From: Fluviicoccus keumensis
GTDB lineage: Bacteria; Pseudomonadota; Gammaproteobacteria; Pseudomonadales; Moraxellaceae
DNA length: 64,000 bases
Reading direction: 5' to 3'
Assembly: GCF_004217445.1 (NCBI RefSeq)
Contig: NZ_SHKX01000010.1
Coordinates: 558,001-622,000 of the forward strand
The position numbers and the translations under genes are program-made. This document shows positions 19,416 to 27,337 of this stretch, one piece after another. Numbering within the stretch: position 1 is the stretch's first letter; every line of letters starts with the position of its first letter. The notes beneath the pieces are model-generated. The model did not search any database, was not told the origin of the DNA, and saw nothing but the letters and a program-made list of their open reading frames with translations.

Positions 19416-19859
19416 TCAGGCCGCCTTGCGCGGTTCCTTGCCCCGCTTCTGCTGCACCTTCACCCACTTCACCACCTGCCGCACCGGCTTGGGCAGCTTC
19501 GGCTGCAGGAATTTGGCGGCGCTGTTGAACCACATCAGCAGGCTGAAATCGCCTTCCATCTTGATGTCGCCCGCCTGCATGCCCTTCATGAAGGCCATTG
19601 GCGAGGCCTTGGCCAGCGTCTTGACGGCGTATTCGGCATCCTTGAACGTCAGCAGGAAGTCCGGCTTGGCGTGCGCCTTGGCGCGGGAATAGACGCGGCG
19701 GTTCTTGATCGAGAAATAACGGACGGTCTGGCCGTCCATGGTCTGCATCTGGATCACGAATTTGCGGTTGTGCAGCAACGCCATGAAACCGGAATGATGG
19801 GTGGCGAGGAAGCGCATGCGCGCCGCCATAAAAAGCAACATCAATTGGAACTGGTTCAT
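19416..19859 (-). CDS. SCP2-like small protein, function unknown
   Basis: A 147-residue basic protein. The central part (about residues 28-110) resembles an SCP2-type sterol/lipid-carrier fold: an RYFSIKNRRVY strand pair, then KPDFLLTFKDAEYAVKTLA and MQAGDIKMEGDFSLLMWF near residue 95-110, the segment that in SCP2 proteins reads GxxxxxGD. The C-terminus is a Lys/Arg-rich helix. There is no signal peptide, though the first 20 residues are hydrophobic. It could bind an acyl chain; this is inference. It ends convergently with the YqhA gene, 46 bases apart. Confidence 0.55.
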   Translation of the reverse strand: MNQFQLMLLFMAARMRFLATHHSGFMALLHNRKFVIQMQTMDGQTVRYFSIKNRRVYSRAKAHAKPDFLLTFKDAEYAVKTLAKASPMAFMKGMQAGDIKMEGDFSLLMWFNSAAKFLQPKLPKPVRQVVKWVKVQQKRGKEPRKAA

Positions 19860-19948
19860 GCCGGGACCTTTCTACTTATCGTCGCGAGGATCAGGAATTC
19901 CCGAATGTAGCAGGTCGCGCGCCGAAGCCCAAGGGGCCGCGCGGGCCA

Positions 19949-22135
19949 TTAATAACTGATGCCCAGCGTCAGGCTGGCGGTACGCCGGTTGCCGTCGCCC
20001 TGCGCCAGCGTCAGGTACAGCGGCCCCAGCCGGGTATCGGCCGCCAGCACGCCGCCGACGCTCCAGGCCGGATGACTGAACAGGGCGTTACGCCACTCCG
20101 TGTCCATCGAGGCCTGCCCCGCTTCCGCCAGCAGACCCAGATAGACGCCGCCGCCCAGCGCCGGCGGCATTTCCTTCACCTGCCGGTAACCCAGCACGCG
20201 CGTCAGGAAGAAGGTATTGCCCGCCAGTTCGGAAGGACGGTAGGCGGACAGGTTCATCGGACCGCCCAGCTGGAATTGCTCGGCATACGGCAAGGTGGTG
20301 CCCAGCGCGCTGCCGCCGCGACCGGTCAGGAACAGCGTATAGGGCCCCCGGGTATAGGCATGCCGCCAGTCGAGCAGCGCCTTGCGGTAGTCACGCTCGC
20401 TGCCCAGCGCATCGGTCGTGGCGAAGGCGTCCAGTTTCACCCAGTCGCCGCGACGCGGAAAACGGGGATTGTCGAGCTGGTCATAGATCAGCTTCAGACC
20501 GTATCCGGCCTGGGTGTAGCTTTCACCCACCTGCGGCACCGCGGTTTGCAGGGCGGAAGACCATTTCACGTGCTCGCCGCGCAGATAGGCGCGCACCTCG
20601 CCCCACTTGTCCAGTTCGGAACCGAAGTCGAGACCGCCGCCTATCCGCTTCACCCGGTTTCCGACTACCTTTTCATGGTTGATCACCACGTCGCGCGGAT
20701 CATCGCGCAGTTCGGCCCAGGGCGCGACGAAGAAAGCGCCGTTCAACACCGTCGGCTGGAAGAATTCCGTGCGCAGCGCCCGGGTTTCACCGATTTCGGC
20801 CTGCGTCAGCCACTCCGCACCCAGACGGTTGAGCCAGGTGCGGCGCAGGCCTGCCTGCAAGCCGAACGACGAATCGCCGGAGAAATCGCTGTTCAGTTTC
20901 AGGCCGACCCGCAGGAAATCGCGGCCATCCTTTTCGATGGGAATAATGCGCAGCAACGAGCCGTCCGGTTCCGGCAGCAACTGGTAAGTCAGGCGCACAA
21001 AATCGCCGCGCGCATAGATGCGGTCGATATTGCGGTGCAATTCGGCCTGATCCAGCGGCTGCCCCTTGCGCACATCCAGCAGGGACTTCAGCACGTCGCG
21101 GCTGACCCAGCGCGTCGGCGTGATTTCCACCCGGCCAATCTGCCGGTGCTTCGGCCGCCGCGCCTCGACGCCGCTGCGCCACGCGGCATAATCCTCGGGC
21201 GACAGCGACAGCGCGCGCAGTCCCGGCAAGGCCGCGCGGGCCGCTTGTTCCCCGGCAGCTATCATGCGGCGCGATTCATTGAAATCGGTAGAAGTGAGGC
21301 CGGTCAGGTCCGGAGTGATCAGCACATCGCGCTGGCCCAGCGTAGCGATCTGCGCCTGCATGTCCTTCTGCACGGCGATATTGATGGTCTGCTCGCTGAC
21401 TGCGAACAAGGACTCCAGCTTGTCGCGGGCGGCGTTGGGCGACGACACGTTCACCGCCACTACTGCATCACCGCACAGCTTGCGGCCTTCATCAATGCCC
21501 ATGTTCTTGACGATGCCGCCGTCCACCACCATCTGCTCCTTGTAGGAGACTGGCGGAAAAACGCCGGGAACACTCATGCTGGCGCGCATCACCAGCGGCA
21601 GGTCGCCCTGGTCCATGATCACGGTCTGGCCGTTCTCGATGTTGGCGGCGATGGCGCGGTAAGGAATCGGCAGCTGGTCGAAGCGGTCGACTTCCAGCCC
21701 GCCGGTCAGCTCGCGGAAGAACTGGGTGATGTAATGCACGCCGACCAGGTTGCGCGGCGGCACCGGCCAGTAGTTGCGCAACGTCAGGGTAAAGTCGAAG
21801 TAATCCTGGCCGTCATCGCGCTTGCGGATATAGGGCATGTCGCGGCGGTGCGGCTTGTCGCCGAACAGGTAGTCCCAGTCCGCGCCTTCCACGCGGCGCT
21901 GCATTTCCTCCGCCTGCATGCCGGTGGCCGCCGCGCCGCCGACAATGGCGCCCATGCTGGTGCCGACCACGCAGTCCACCGGCACCCGCGCCTCCTCCAG
22001 CACCTTCAGCACGCCGATATGGGCGATGCCGCGCGCACCGCCGCCCGACAGCACCAGCGCCACCTTCGGACGCTCGGCCGCCATCACGGGCTGGCAACAG
22101 GCAAGGGCAAGCAACAGCAGGGAAAGCCGTTTCAT
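19949..22135 (-). CDS. PlpD-type patatin phospholipase autotransporter (type Vd)
   Basis: A 728-residue protein: signal peptide (1-20), patatin-like phospholipase domain (about 24-215), a single POTRA-like module (about 332-400; RVEITPTRWVSRDVLKSLL) and a 16-strand Omp85-type barrel to the end. The patatin catalytic elements are complete: oxyanion loop SGGGARG (30-36), nucleophile Ser60 in GTSMG, and Asp205 in VVDGG. This is the layout of Pseudomonas aeruginosa PlpD, a type Vd secreted phospholipase, and the length matches. The terminal residues SLTLGISY end with the aromatic outer-membrane protein signal. The ATG at 22135 starts the signal peptide. Confidence 0.9.
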   Translation of the reverse strand: MKRLSLLLLALACCQPVMAAERPKVALVLSGGGARGIAHIGVLKVLEEARVPVDCVVGTSMGAIVGGAAATGMQAEEMQRRVEGADWDYLFGDKPHRRDMPYIRKRDDGQDYFDFTLTLRNYWPVPPRNLVGVHYITQFFRELTGGLEVDRFDQLPIPYRAIAANIENGQTVIMDQGDLPLVMRASMSVPGVFPPVSYKEQMVVDGGIVKNMGIDEGRKLCGDAVVAVNVSSPNAARDKLESLFAVSEQTINIAVQKDMQAQIATLGQRDVLITPDLTGLTSTDFNESRRMIAAGEQAARAALPGLRALSLSPEDYAAWRSGVEARRPKHRQIGRVEITPTRWVSRDVLKSLLDVRKGQPLDQAELHRNIDRIYARGDFVRLTYQLLPEPDGSLLRIIPIEKDGRDFLRVGLKLNSDFSGDSSFGLQAGLRRTWLNRLGAEWLTQAEIGETRALRTEFFQPTVLNGAFFVAPWAELRDDPRDVVINHEKVVGNRVKRIGGGLDFGSELDKWGEVRAYLRGEHVKWSSALQTAVPQVGESYTQAGYGLKLIYDQLDNPRFPRRGDWVKLDAFATTDALGSERDYRKALLDWRHAYTRGPYTLFLTGRGGSALGTTLPYAEQFQLGGPMNLSAYRPSELAGNTFFLTRVLGYRQVKEMPPALGGGVYLGLLAEAGQASMDTEWRNALFSHPAWSVGGVLAADTRLGPLYLTLAQGDGNRRTASLTLGISY

Positions 22136-22265
22136 GAAGGGATAAATCCGCAGGCAGGGAGTCAGTCGGCGATTATAGCGAAGCCCGGCCAAAAGCCCAT
22201 GTCAGAACCGGGCGGAGCAGCGACGTGACAGGCCGGAAGTCCGGCCCGTTACCAAGGCAATCGAA

Positions 22266-22523
22266 TCAGGCAGCGCGGAAACGGGGGGCGGGGGCGGCAG
22301 CCGCGCGGAACAACGGGGTGGCCACAGCCTGCTGGTCGGAAGCCTTGGCCAGCGCCTCTTCCGGCGTGCTGCAGAAATGGACGGTACGGCCGCAGGTGCC
22401 GCAGATGCGCACGGTGTCATCCGCCGTGGGGCGCAAGGCATTCCAGCTGCGCGGACAGGGATCGGCCTGGGTAAAACAAACCGCGTCCTCTTCCACCAGA
22501 ATCACTTCACCGGCACCGGTCAT
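22266..22523 (-). CDS. Small cysteine-rich orphan protein
   Basis: An 85-residue protein not recognised. It contains CxxC at residues 41-44 (ICGTCG) with further cysteines at 16, 23 and 51 (VHFCSTPEEA), which could bind zinc or an iron-sulfur centre. The C-terminus is low complexity (Ala/Pro). The ATG at 22523 has an AGGGAG site. It is downstream of the 79-residue membrane protein gene and upstream of the patatin gene on the same strand, with 130 bases to the latter. Confidence 0.5.
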   Translation of the reverse strand: MTGAGEVILVEEDAVCFTQADPCPRSWNALRPTADDTVRICGTCGRTVHFCSTPEEALAKASDQQAVATPLFRAAAAPAPRFRAA

Positions 22524-22562
22524 CTTGCTTCTCCCTGAAACACTGGCTTGCGCATTTGCGCA

Positions 22563-22802
22563 TTAACGAACCGTCAACGTTTCCGGTTCCGATACCAGCG
22601 AGAATATGAAACCCGTCACAATCAGGAAAGACAGCACACCCGCCAAAACCGTCAGTTCGTCGGGCAAAATCTGCACAACCAACTGCATCATCGCCCAGAT
22701 TGCGGCCGTAAAGACCACGCCCCCGGCGGCAAAGACCAGCCAGACGCGGTAGCGCGACATCAGCATCAGGGAGCTTCCCAGAATCATCATCGTCAGCAAC
22801 AT
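22563..22802 (-). CDS. Small inner-membrane orphan protein
   Basis: A 79-residue hydrophobic protein with about three transmembrane helices (MLLTMMILGSSLMLM; VWLVFAAGGVVFTAAIWAMM; ELTVLAGVLSFLIVTGFIF) and a short charged tail. The ATG at 22802 is chosen over 22838 because AGGAG lies 8 bases before it while the upstream ATG has no ribosome site. It may be co-transcribed with the cysteine-rich gene 39 bases downstream. No family is recognised. Confidence 0.5.
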   Translation of the reverse strand: MLLTMMILGSSLMLMSRYRVWLVFAAGGVVFTAAIWAMMQLVVQILPDELTVLAGVLSFLIVTGFIFSLVSEPETLTVR

Positions 22803-23011
22803 GAGCTTTTCTCCTGCTTCGTATTTGAGCAATTTCATTATGCAAAACGATGACAGGCGGCGGCAGGGCTCAAAACCCGTTCAGCGACCGTCTGTGTCGC
22901 GCGGATTTTGAGCGTCATGAATTGTCGCGTCAGCCGGATAATCCCTTGAGTTCGGCCGGCGGGCAGGGTAATTTCCAGCCACTTTCACGCGTTTTATTGA
23001 AGACCGACATC

Positions 23012-23971
23012 ATGATGAGCAAGGAAAAAGCCAGCAGCCTGCACCGCCAGTGGCTGATTCTGCAACGACTCCCCCAAGGCAAGTGGATCGGCACCACCGA
23101 CCTGATGAAGGGGCTGGTGCAGGACGGCGTCGAGGTCACCCTGCGCACTGTCCAGCGCGACCTCAACCAGCTGGCCGAGCGTTTCCCGCTGGAACACAAC
23201 AACGCCTCGCCGCAGGGCTGGCGCTGGCGTGCCGACGCGCAGATTTCCAGCCTGCCGCACATCACCACCAGCCAGGCCGTCACCTTCCTGATGGTGGAAG
23301 ACCACCTGCGGCACCTGCTGCCGCCCAGCCTGCTGGATGAGCTGCGGCCGTGGTTCGACATGGCGCGGCGCACCATCAACCTCAGCGACGGCAACCAGGG
23401 CCGCCACTGGCTGGACTGCGTGCGCATCATGCCGCCGACGCAGCCGCTGATTCCCCCCGCCGTGCCGCGCGACGCGCAACAGGCGGTCTACGAGGCGCTG
23501 CTGGCCACCCGGCAGTTGCAGGCCAGTTACCAGCGCCGCTATGACAAGACCGCCGCCGAATACGTGCTGAACCCGCTGGCCATCGTCCAGCGCGGACCGG
23601 TCATCTATCTGGTCGCCACGCGCGCCGACAGCCTGGAAAAGATCCGCCTGTTTGCGCTGCACCGTTTCGTGCGCGCCGAGGTGCTGAAAACCGCCGCAAT
23701 CAGCCCGCCCGGCTTCCATGTCGACGACTACCTCGACAGCGGCGCGATGGGTTTCGGCCAGGGCGAACCGGTACGGCTGCGCGCCCTGTTCGAAGCCAAG
23801 GCGGGCGAGCACCTCTACGAATGCCAGCTCAGCACCGACCAGGCCATCACCGAGCAGGAAGACGGCCGCCTGCTGGTGGAAGCCACGGTGCGCAACACCG
23901 CGCAACTGCTGTGGTGGCTGCGCGGTTTCGGCAAGGCGGTGGAAGTGCTGGAACCGGCATTGGACCTTTGA
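23012..23971 (+). CDS. YafY/WYL-domain transcriptional regulator
   Basis: A 319-residue protein: N-terminal winged helix-turn-helix (about residues 8-75; GTTDLMKGL and VTLRTVQRDLNQLAERFPL, the DeoR/HTH_11 pattern), a WYL domain in the middle (about 165-235; YVLNPLAIVQRGPVIYLVA then LHRFVRAEVL) and a WCX extension at the end. WYL regulators often sense nucleic-acid or nucleotide ligands, and some control defence or DNA-damage loci, but here no such locus is adjacent. It is divergent from the small membrane gene at 22802 and is followed by an HxlR regulator. Confidence 0.85.
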   Translation: MMSKEKASSLHRQWLILQRLPQGKWIGTTDLMKGLVQDGVEVTLRTVQRDLNQLAERFPLEHNNASPQGWRWRADAQISSLPHITTSQAVTFLMVEDHLRHLLPPSLLDELRPWFDMARRTINLSDGNQGRHWLDCVRIMPPTQPLIPPAVPRDAQQAVYEALLATRQLQASYQRRYDKTAAEYVLNPLAIVQRGPVIYLVATRADSLEKIRLFALHRFVRAEVLKTAAISPPGFHVDDYLDSGAMGFGQGEPVRLRALFEAKAGEHLYECQLSTDQAITEQEDGRLLVEATVRNTAQLLWWLRGFGKAVEVLEPALDL

Positions 23972-24057
23972 CGCCATTATCCGTTCCGAAAGAGAACTGC
24001 GGCGGTGCGGGGGTCGCGGCGACGGCGTATAATGGTTCAAATCACGTACAACGGTAG

Positions 24058-24537
24058 ATGCCCATGAAGTGGCAAGACATCGGGGATATCCCCTGCTCCA
24101 TCGCGCGCAGCCTGGCGGTGCTGGGTGACCGCTGGACCTTGATGGTGCTGCGCAACTGCTTCCTCGGCATCAAGCGCTTTGACGATTTCCAGACCAATCT
24201 GGGCGTCACCCGCCACGTGCTGGCCGAGCGCCTGCTGCGGCTGGTGGACGCCGGCGTGCTGCAAAAGGTGCCCTACCAGCAAAAGCCGGAGCGCTTCGAA
24301 TACCGCCTGACCGACAAGGGCCGCGACCTCTATCCGGTGCTGCTGGCGCTGGTGTCGTGGGGGGACAAATGGCTGGATGAAGGTCAGGGCGCGCCGCTGG
24401 AGTTTGTCCACCAGCCCTGCGGTCACAAATTCAGGCCGGTGACCGTCTGTTCCGAATGCGGCGAACCACTGTCGCCCCGGCAGGTGATGCCGGTGATCGG
24501 TCCTGGTTTCAGCGTCCCCGCCCTCCGCAAGGCCTGA
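24058..24537 (+). CDS. HxlR-family transcriptional regulator
   Basis: A 159-residue winged-helix protein. The HxlR signature is clear: CSIARSLAVLGDRWTLMVLRNCFLGIKRFDDF in the first 45 residues (Cys in CSIARSL being the usual redox/electrophile-sensing position), then GVTRHVLAERLLRLVDAGVL and YRLTDKGRDLYPVLLAL. The C-terminal part (about 120-145) adds CGHKF and CSECG, which could form a small zinc site. A TATAAT box at 24028-24033 precedes the ATG without a clear -35. It converges with the rubredoxin reductase gene across a shared terminator. Confidence 0.88.
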   Translation: MPMKWQDIGDIPCSIARSLAVLGDRWTLMVLRNCFLGIKRFDDFQTNLGVTRHVLAERLLRLVDAGVLQKVPYQQKPERFEYRLTDKGRDLYPVLLALVSWGDKWLDEGQGAPLEFVHQPCGHKFRPVTVCSECGEPLSPRQVMPVIGPGFSVPALRKA

Positions 24538-24543
24538 AACAGC

Positions 24544-24582
24544 GCCATAAAAAACGCTCCCGGGGGAGCGTTTTTTTATGGC
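24544..24582. terminator. Bidirectional terminator with CATAAAAAA/TTTTTTATG arms
   Basis: A GC stem (AACGCTCCC/GGGAGCGTT) is flanked by A-rich and T-rich arms that also pair, so the 39 bases are nearly self-complementary from GCCAT to ATGGC. It sits between the converging HxlR and rubredoxin reductase genes and gives a T7 run in the plus direction and a T6 run in the minus direction. Confidence 0.88.
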
Positions 24583-24595
24583 CGGGCGCGAGCCA

Positions 24596-25750
24596 TCAGG
24601 CCAGCATCGCCGGCACTTCCTTGGCCAGCTGCGCCTTCAGCGCCGCATCCCCGGCAAAACTGCCGGTCAGGGCAAAGCCCAGCAATTGACCATCGCCATT
24701 CCGGAACGAGGCGCGGACATTGGGGCCGTCCTGCGCGTCCACCGTCCACGCACCGGCCACGCCCGGCGCCACCGGCGACACCACCACCGGACAAACCGGG
24801 GTCTTCACCTGCACCGGCATCGCCGGATAGACCACGGCGGTCGGCTGGCCGCTGAGCGTCTTGGCCAGCGCCCGCGCACCCGCCATCAGCGGCAGCACGT
24901 AGGGCAGCACCAGCCCCTCCACTTCCGCGCAGTCACCCAGCGCGTAAATGTCCGGATGGCTGGTTTGCAGCTCACGGTTGACGACAATGCCGCGATTCAC
25001 CGCCAGTCCGGCGTCCTTCGCCAGCGCCACGCGCGGCCGCAGGCCGATCGCGGACAGCACCAGATCGCCCTGGATCTCACGACCGTCGGACAAGGTGGCG
25101 CGCACGCCCTCGCCATCCTGATGCACCGCCTGCACGCTGACGCCGAAATGGAAGGTCACGCCCAGCCCGGCCAGCGCCGCGCCCACCGCTTCCGACGCCA
25201 CCGGCGGCAACAGCGCGGGCAGCACCCGCCCCACCGGCTCCACCAGCTGCACGGCATAACCGCCGTTGCTCAGGTCGTTGGCGTATTCGCTGCCGATCAG
25301 GCCGCCGCCGATGACAATCACGTGCTTCTTGCCGGTCGCCGCCGCCTGGAAACGGGCATAGTCTTCCAGGTCATTGACGGTCAGCACGCGGTCCAGGCCA
25401 TCGCCGCCCATCGGCGGCTGGAAGGGATCGGCTCCCTGCGCCAGCACGAGCTTGTCATAGGCCACGGTTTCGCCATCGACCGTCACGGTCTTCGCCACCG
25501 GATCAATCGCGGTGACGCTGACCTGGGTGCGGATGTCCGCCTTCAGCTGCTCGGCCATTTGCGCGGCGGTCTGCATCGCCAGCTGGTCGGCGGTCTTGCC
25601 CTTGGTGTAGCCGGTGGACAGCATCGGCTTGGAATAGTTGCGGCCGTCGTCCCGGGTCAGGATGACCAGCGGCGCGTCGGGATTGAGTTTCCGCCATTCG
25701 CGGGCGAGGTTGTAACCGGCCAGACCGGTGCCGATGATGACGAGCGACAT
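24596..25750 (-). CDS. rubB: Rubredoxin reductase (FAD-dependent)
   Basis: A 384-residue FAD/NAD(P)-dependent pyridine nucleotide-disulfide family reductase that closely resembles Pseudomonas RubB in length and sequence. The FAD-binding start is VIIGTGLAGYNLAREWRKL, followed by the YSKPMLSTGYTKGK segment typical of RubB, the NADH-binding VIVIGGGLIGSEYANDL (about 145-161) and the second FAD motif DIYALGDCAEV. It would pass electrons from NADH to rubredoxin. The rubredoxin gene ends 62 bases upstream on the same strand, with a palindromic repeat between them. Confidence 0.9.
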   Translation of the reverse strand: MSLVIIGTGLAGYNLAREWRKLNPDAPLVILTRDDGRNYSKPMLSTGYTKGKTADQLAMQTAAQMAEQLKADIRTQVSVTAIDPVAKTVTVDGETVAYDKLVLAQGADPFQPPMGGDGLDRVLTVNDLEDYARFQAAATGKKHVIVIGGGLIGSEYANDLSNGGYAVQLVEPVGRVLPALLPPVASEAVGAALAGLGVTFHFGVSVQAVHQDGEGVRATLSDGREIQGDLVLSAIGLRPRVALAKDAGLAVNRGIVVNRELQTSHPDIYALGDCAEVEGLVLPYVLPLMAGARALAKTLSGQPTAVVYPAMPVQVKTPVCPVVVSPVAPGVAGAWTVDAQDGPNVRASFRNGDGQLLGFALTGSFAGDAALKAQLAKEVPAMLA

Positions 25751-25777
25751 GGGAATTACCTGTGGAGGGGGAGAAAC

Positions 25778-25800
25778 ACCCTCTCCCGCGGGGAGAGGGT
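25778..25800. repeat. CCCTCTCCC palindrome between rubredoxin and its reductase
   Basis: ACCCTCTCCC (25778-25787) and GGGAGAGGGT (25791-25800) are perfect 10-bp inverted arms around GCG. The same words form the longer repeat at 17354-17406. Its place between two genes of one transcription unit resembles REP elements that adjust mRNA stability. Confidence 0.6.
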
Positions 25801-25812
25801 TGAAGCCGATGA

Positions 25813-25977
25813 TTACAGCGCGACCATCTCGAAGTCTTCCTTGCCGACGCCGCAGTCCGGGCAAACCCAGTCGTCAGGCACGTCTTCCCACTTGGTGCCG
25901 GCGGGAATGCCTTCGTGGGGAATGCCCACCGCTTCGTCATACACAAAACCACACACGATACATTGCCACTTCTTCAT
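25813..25977 (-). CDS. rubA: Rubredoxin
   Basis: A short gene of 54 codons plus stop. The protein starts MKKWQCIVCGFVYDEAVG and has the two iron-binding pairs CxxCG (residues 6 and 9) and CPDCG (residues 39 and 42), with the conserved aromatic WEDVPDDW between, the single-Fe(Cys)4 rubredoxin pattern. A GAGG site is 7 bases before the ATG. It carries single electrons between rubredoxin reductase (next gene downstream) and an acceptor. The nearest candidate acceptor is the rubrerythrin gene 149 bases upstream; alkane hydroxylase, the other common partner, is not in the window. Confidence 0.95.
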   Translation of the reverse strand: MKKWQCIVCGFVYDEAVGIPHEGIPAGTKWEDVPDDWVCPDCGVGKEDFEMVAL

Positions 25978-26126
25978 GTTGCACCTCAGGAATAAAGGGG
26001 TTGGCGCCAGCTTCCGGCATGGGGCGGAATCTTGGCAAGTTTCATCCTGTCAGACAAGATTAATTTATCACACTGTCACATTGCGCGATGTTTTGATTGT
26101 CCGGCAATCCGTTGCCATCCTCCGCT

Positions 26127-26609
26127 TTAGCGGGCCTGCACCGCTTCCAGACGCTGGCGATAGTGGTTGGCATGCCGCTCTTCCACCTTGGCCAGCGCGG
26201 CGAAGCGCTTGGCGGCCTTCTCCAGCACCAGGCGGAACGCCTCGGCATGTTCCTTCGATTCGGCAATCTGTTCGTCGAATTCGCGGACGGCGTCGGGCTG
26301 CGATTCTGCCACAGCCGTGTCGCGGAATTTCGGGTACATCTCGGTGTATTCGTAGGTTTCCCCGGCGATCGCAATCTCCAGCATCTTCGCCGGGGTCAGG
26401 CCGGCGGCGGGATACAGCAGATCGAGGTGGCCGAAGGCGTGCTGGACTTCCTGGGCGGCGGTGGCCTCGAAAGCCCTGGCGGTTTCCTCGTCGCCCATGG
26501 CGCGGGCCAGCTTGGCGAAGTAGCTGTACTTCATGAAGGCCATCGACTCCCCGGCGAATGCGCCTTCCAGGTTCTGGGCGGTGACGGTCTTGGAATTGTG
26601 GGTGTTCAT
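26127..26609 (-). CDS. Rubrerythrin-type diiron protein without rubredoxin domain
   Basis: A 160-residue ferritin-like four-helix protein. Diiron ligands are placed in GAFAGESMAF, EATAAQEVQHAFGH, GETYEYTEMYPKF and AESKEHAEAF, the rubrerythrin pattern. Classic rubrerythrin has a C-terminal rubredoxin domain; this one has no CxxC at all and ends with a charged helix, so it resembles the sulerythrin/erythrin form. The likely activity is peroxide reduction, with electrons from a separate rubredoxin such as the one encoded just downstream. A candidate operator with inverted repeats lies upstream. Confidence 0.85.
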   Translation of the reverse strand: MNTHNSKTVTAQNLEGAFAGESMAFMKYSYFAKLARAMGDEETARAFEATAAQEVQHAFGHLDLLYPAAGLTPAKMLEIAIAGETYEYTEMYPKFRDTAVAESQPDAVREFDEQIAESKEHAEAFRLVLEKAAKRFAALAKVEERHANHYRQRLEAVQAR

Positions 26610-26674
26610 GGATGTCTCCTTGGGTCAGGCATCGGGCGGTGCGCCCTGTTGACGCCAGATTACGGCCCTGCCGA

Positions 26675-26732
26675 ACTTCAATCCAATTAAACACTTCATG
26701 ATCTTCAATAGTTTTTTGCTATGGATTGAAGT
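26675..26732. promoter_or_regulatory. 11-bp inverted repeat between rubrerythrin and ubiC
   Basis: ACTTCAATCCA (26675-26685) and TGGATTGAAGT (26722-26732) are perfect inverted arms 36 bases apart, with a third copy of the CTTCAAT word at 26703-26709 between them. It lies in the AT-rich 181-base region between the divergent rubrerythrin and ubiC genes and looks like a multi-site operator. The binding protein is unknown. Confidence 0.4.
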
Positions 26733-26790
26733 CTTGCATTCCCCCGGAGCTCTCGGCATCCTTCTGCGCACCAACCCACAGTCCGACCCC

Positions 26791-27300
26791 ATGCCCAAAC
26801 CTTCACCCTGGTTACCGCCGCAACGCTACTGGCAAGCCCGTCCGCCGCGCGCGCAACGTGACTGGCTGTTGTGCGAGGGCTCGCTGACCGCCGCGCTGGT
26901 GGCGCTCAGCCACGGCGCGTTCCGCGTGCGGGTAACGCATGAAGGCTGGCACCGTCCCCGCCCGGACGAGCGGCAGGCGCTGCGGCTGTCACCACGCCAT
27001 TTCGCCCGCATCCGCGAGGTCGAATTGCTGGGCCACGATCAGGTCTGGGTCACCGCCCGCAGCATCATTCCGCAAACCACCCTGCACGGACGCGGACGCC
27101 GCCTGCGTTACCTCGGGTCGCGATCACTGGGCACGGTACTGTTCAGGGAGCGCGCCCGCCGCGAGCCCCTGGACATCCGGCAACAGGATGGCGGCTGGCA
27201 GCGACGCTCCTGCTTCCGCTTCCACGGCCGCCCGCTGCTGGTGCAGGAACGCTTCCTGCCTGCCCTGTTTGCAGCGGCGCAGGCCGCCAAGTTGCGCTAG
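26791..27300 (+). CDS. ubiC: Chorismate lyase
   Basis: UbiC cleaves chorismate to 4-hydroxybenzoate and pyruvate, the entry to ubiquinone synthesis. The 169-residue product has the UbiC pattern: an early DWLLCEGSLT segment, REVELLGHDQVWVTARSIIP with the substrate arginine, YLGSRSLGTVLF, and the closing RPLLVQERFLPALF. It is richer in Arg than E. coli UbiC. The ATG at 26791 is preferred on length, though its ribosome site is weak and the frame is open further upstream. ubiA follows after 37 bases on the same strand, so the two probably form one unit. Confidence 0.9.
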   Translation: MPKPSPWLPPQRYWQARPPRAQRDWLLCEGSLTAALVALSHGAFRVRVTHEGWHRPRPDERQALRLSPRHFARIREVELLGHDQVWVTARSIIPQTTLHGRGRRLRYLGSRSLGTVLFRERARREPLDIRQQDGGWQRRSCFRFHGRPLLVQERFLPALFAAAQAAKLR

Positions 27301-27337
27301 AATCGGCGCACTTCCCCGATTACCCCTCCAGCCGCCC

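Noticed and set aside
22850..24537. Defence island suggested by the WYL-domain regulator
   Set aside because: No nuclease, methylase, helicase, CRISPR repeat or toxin gene lies near; the surrounding genes are housekeeping or redox genes.
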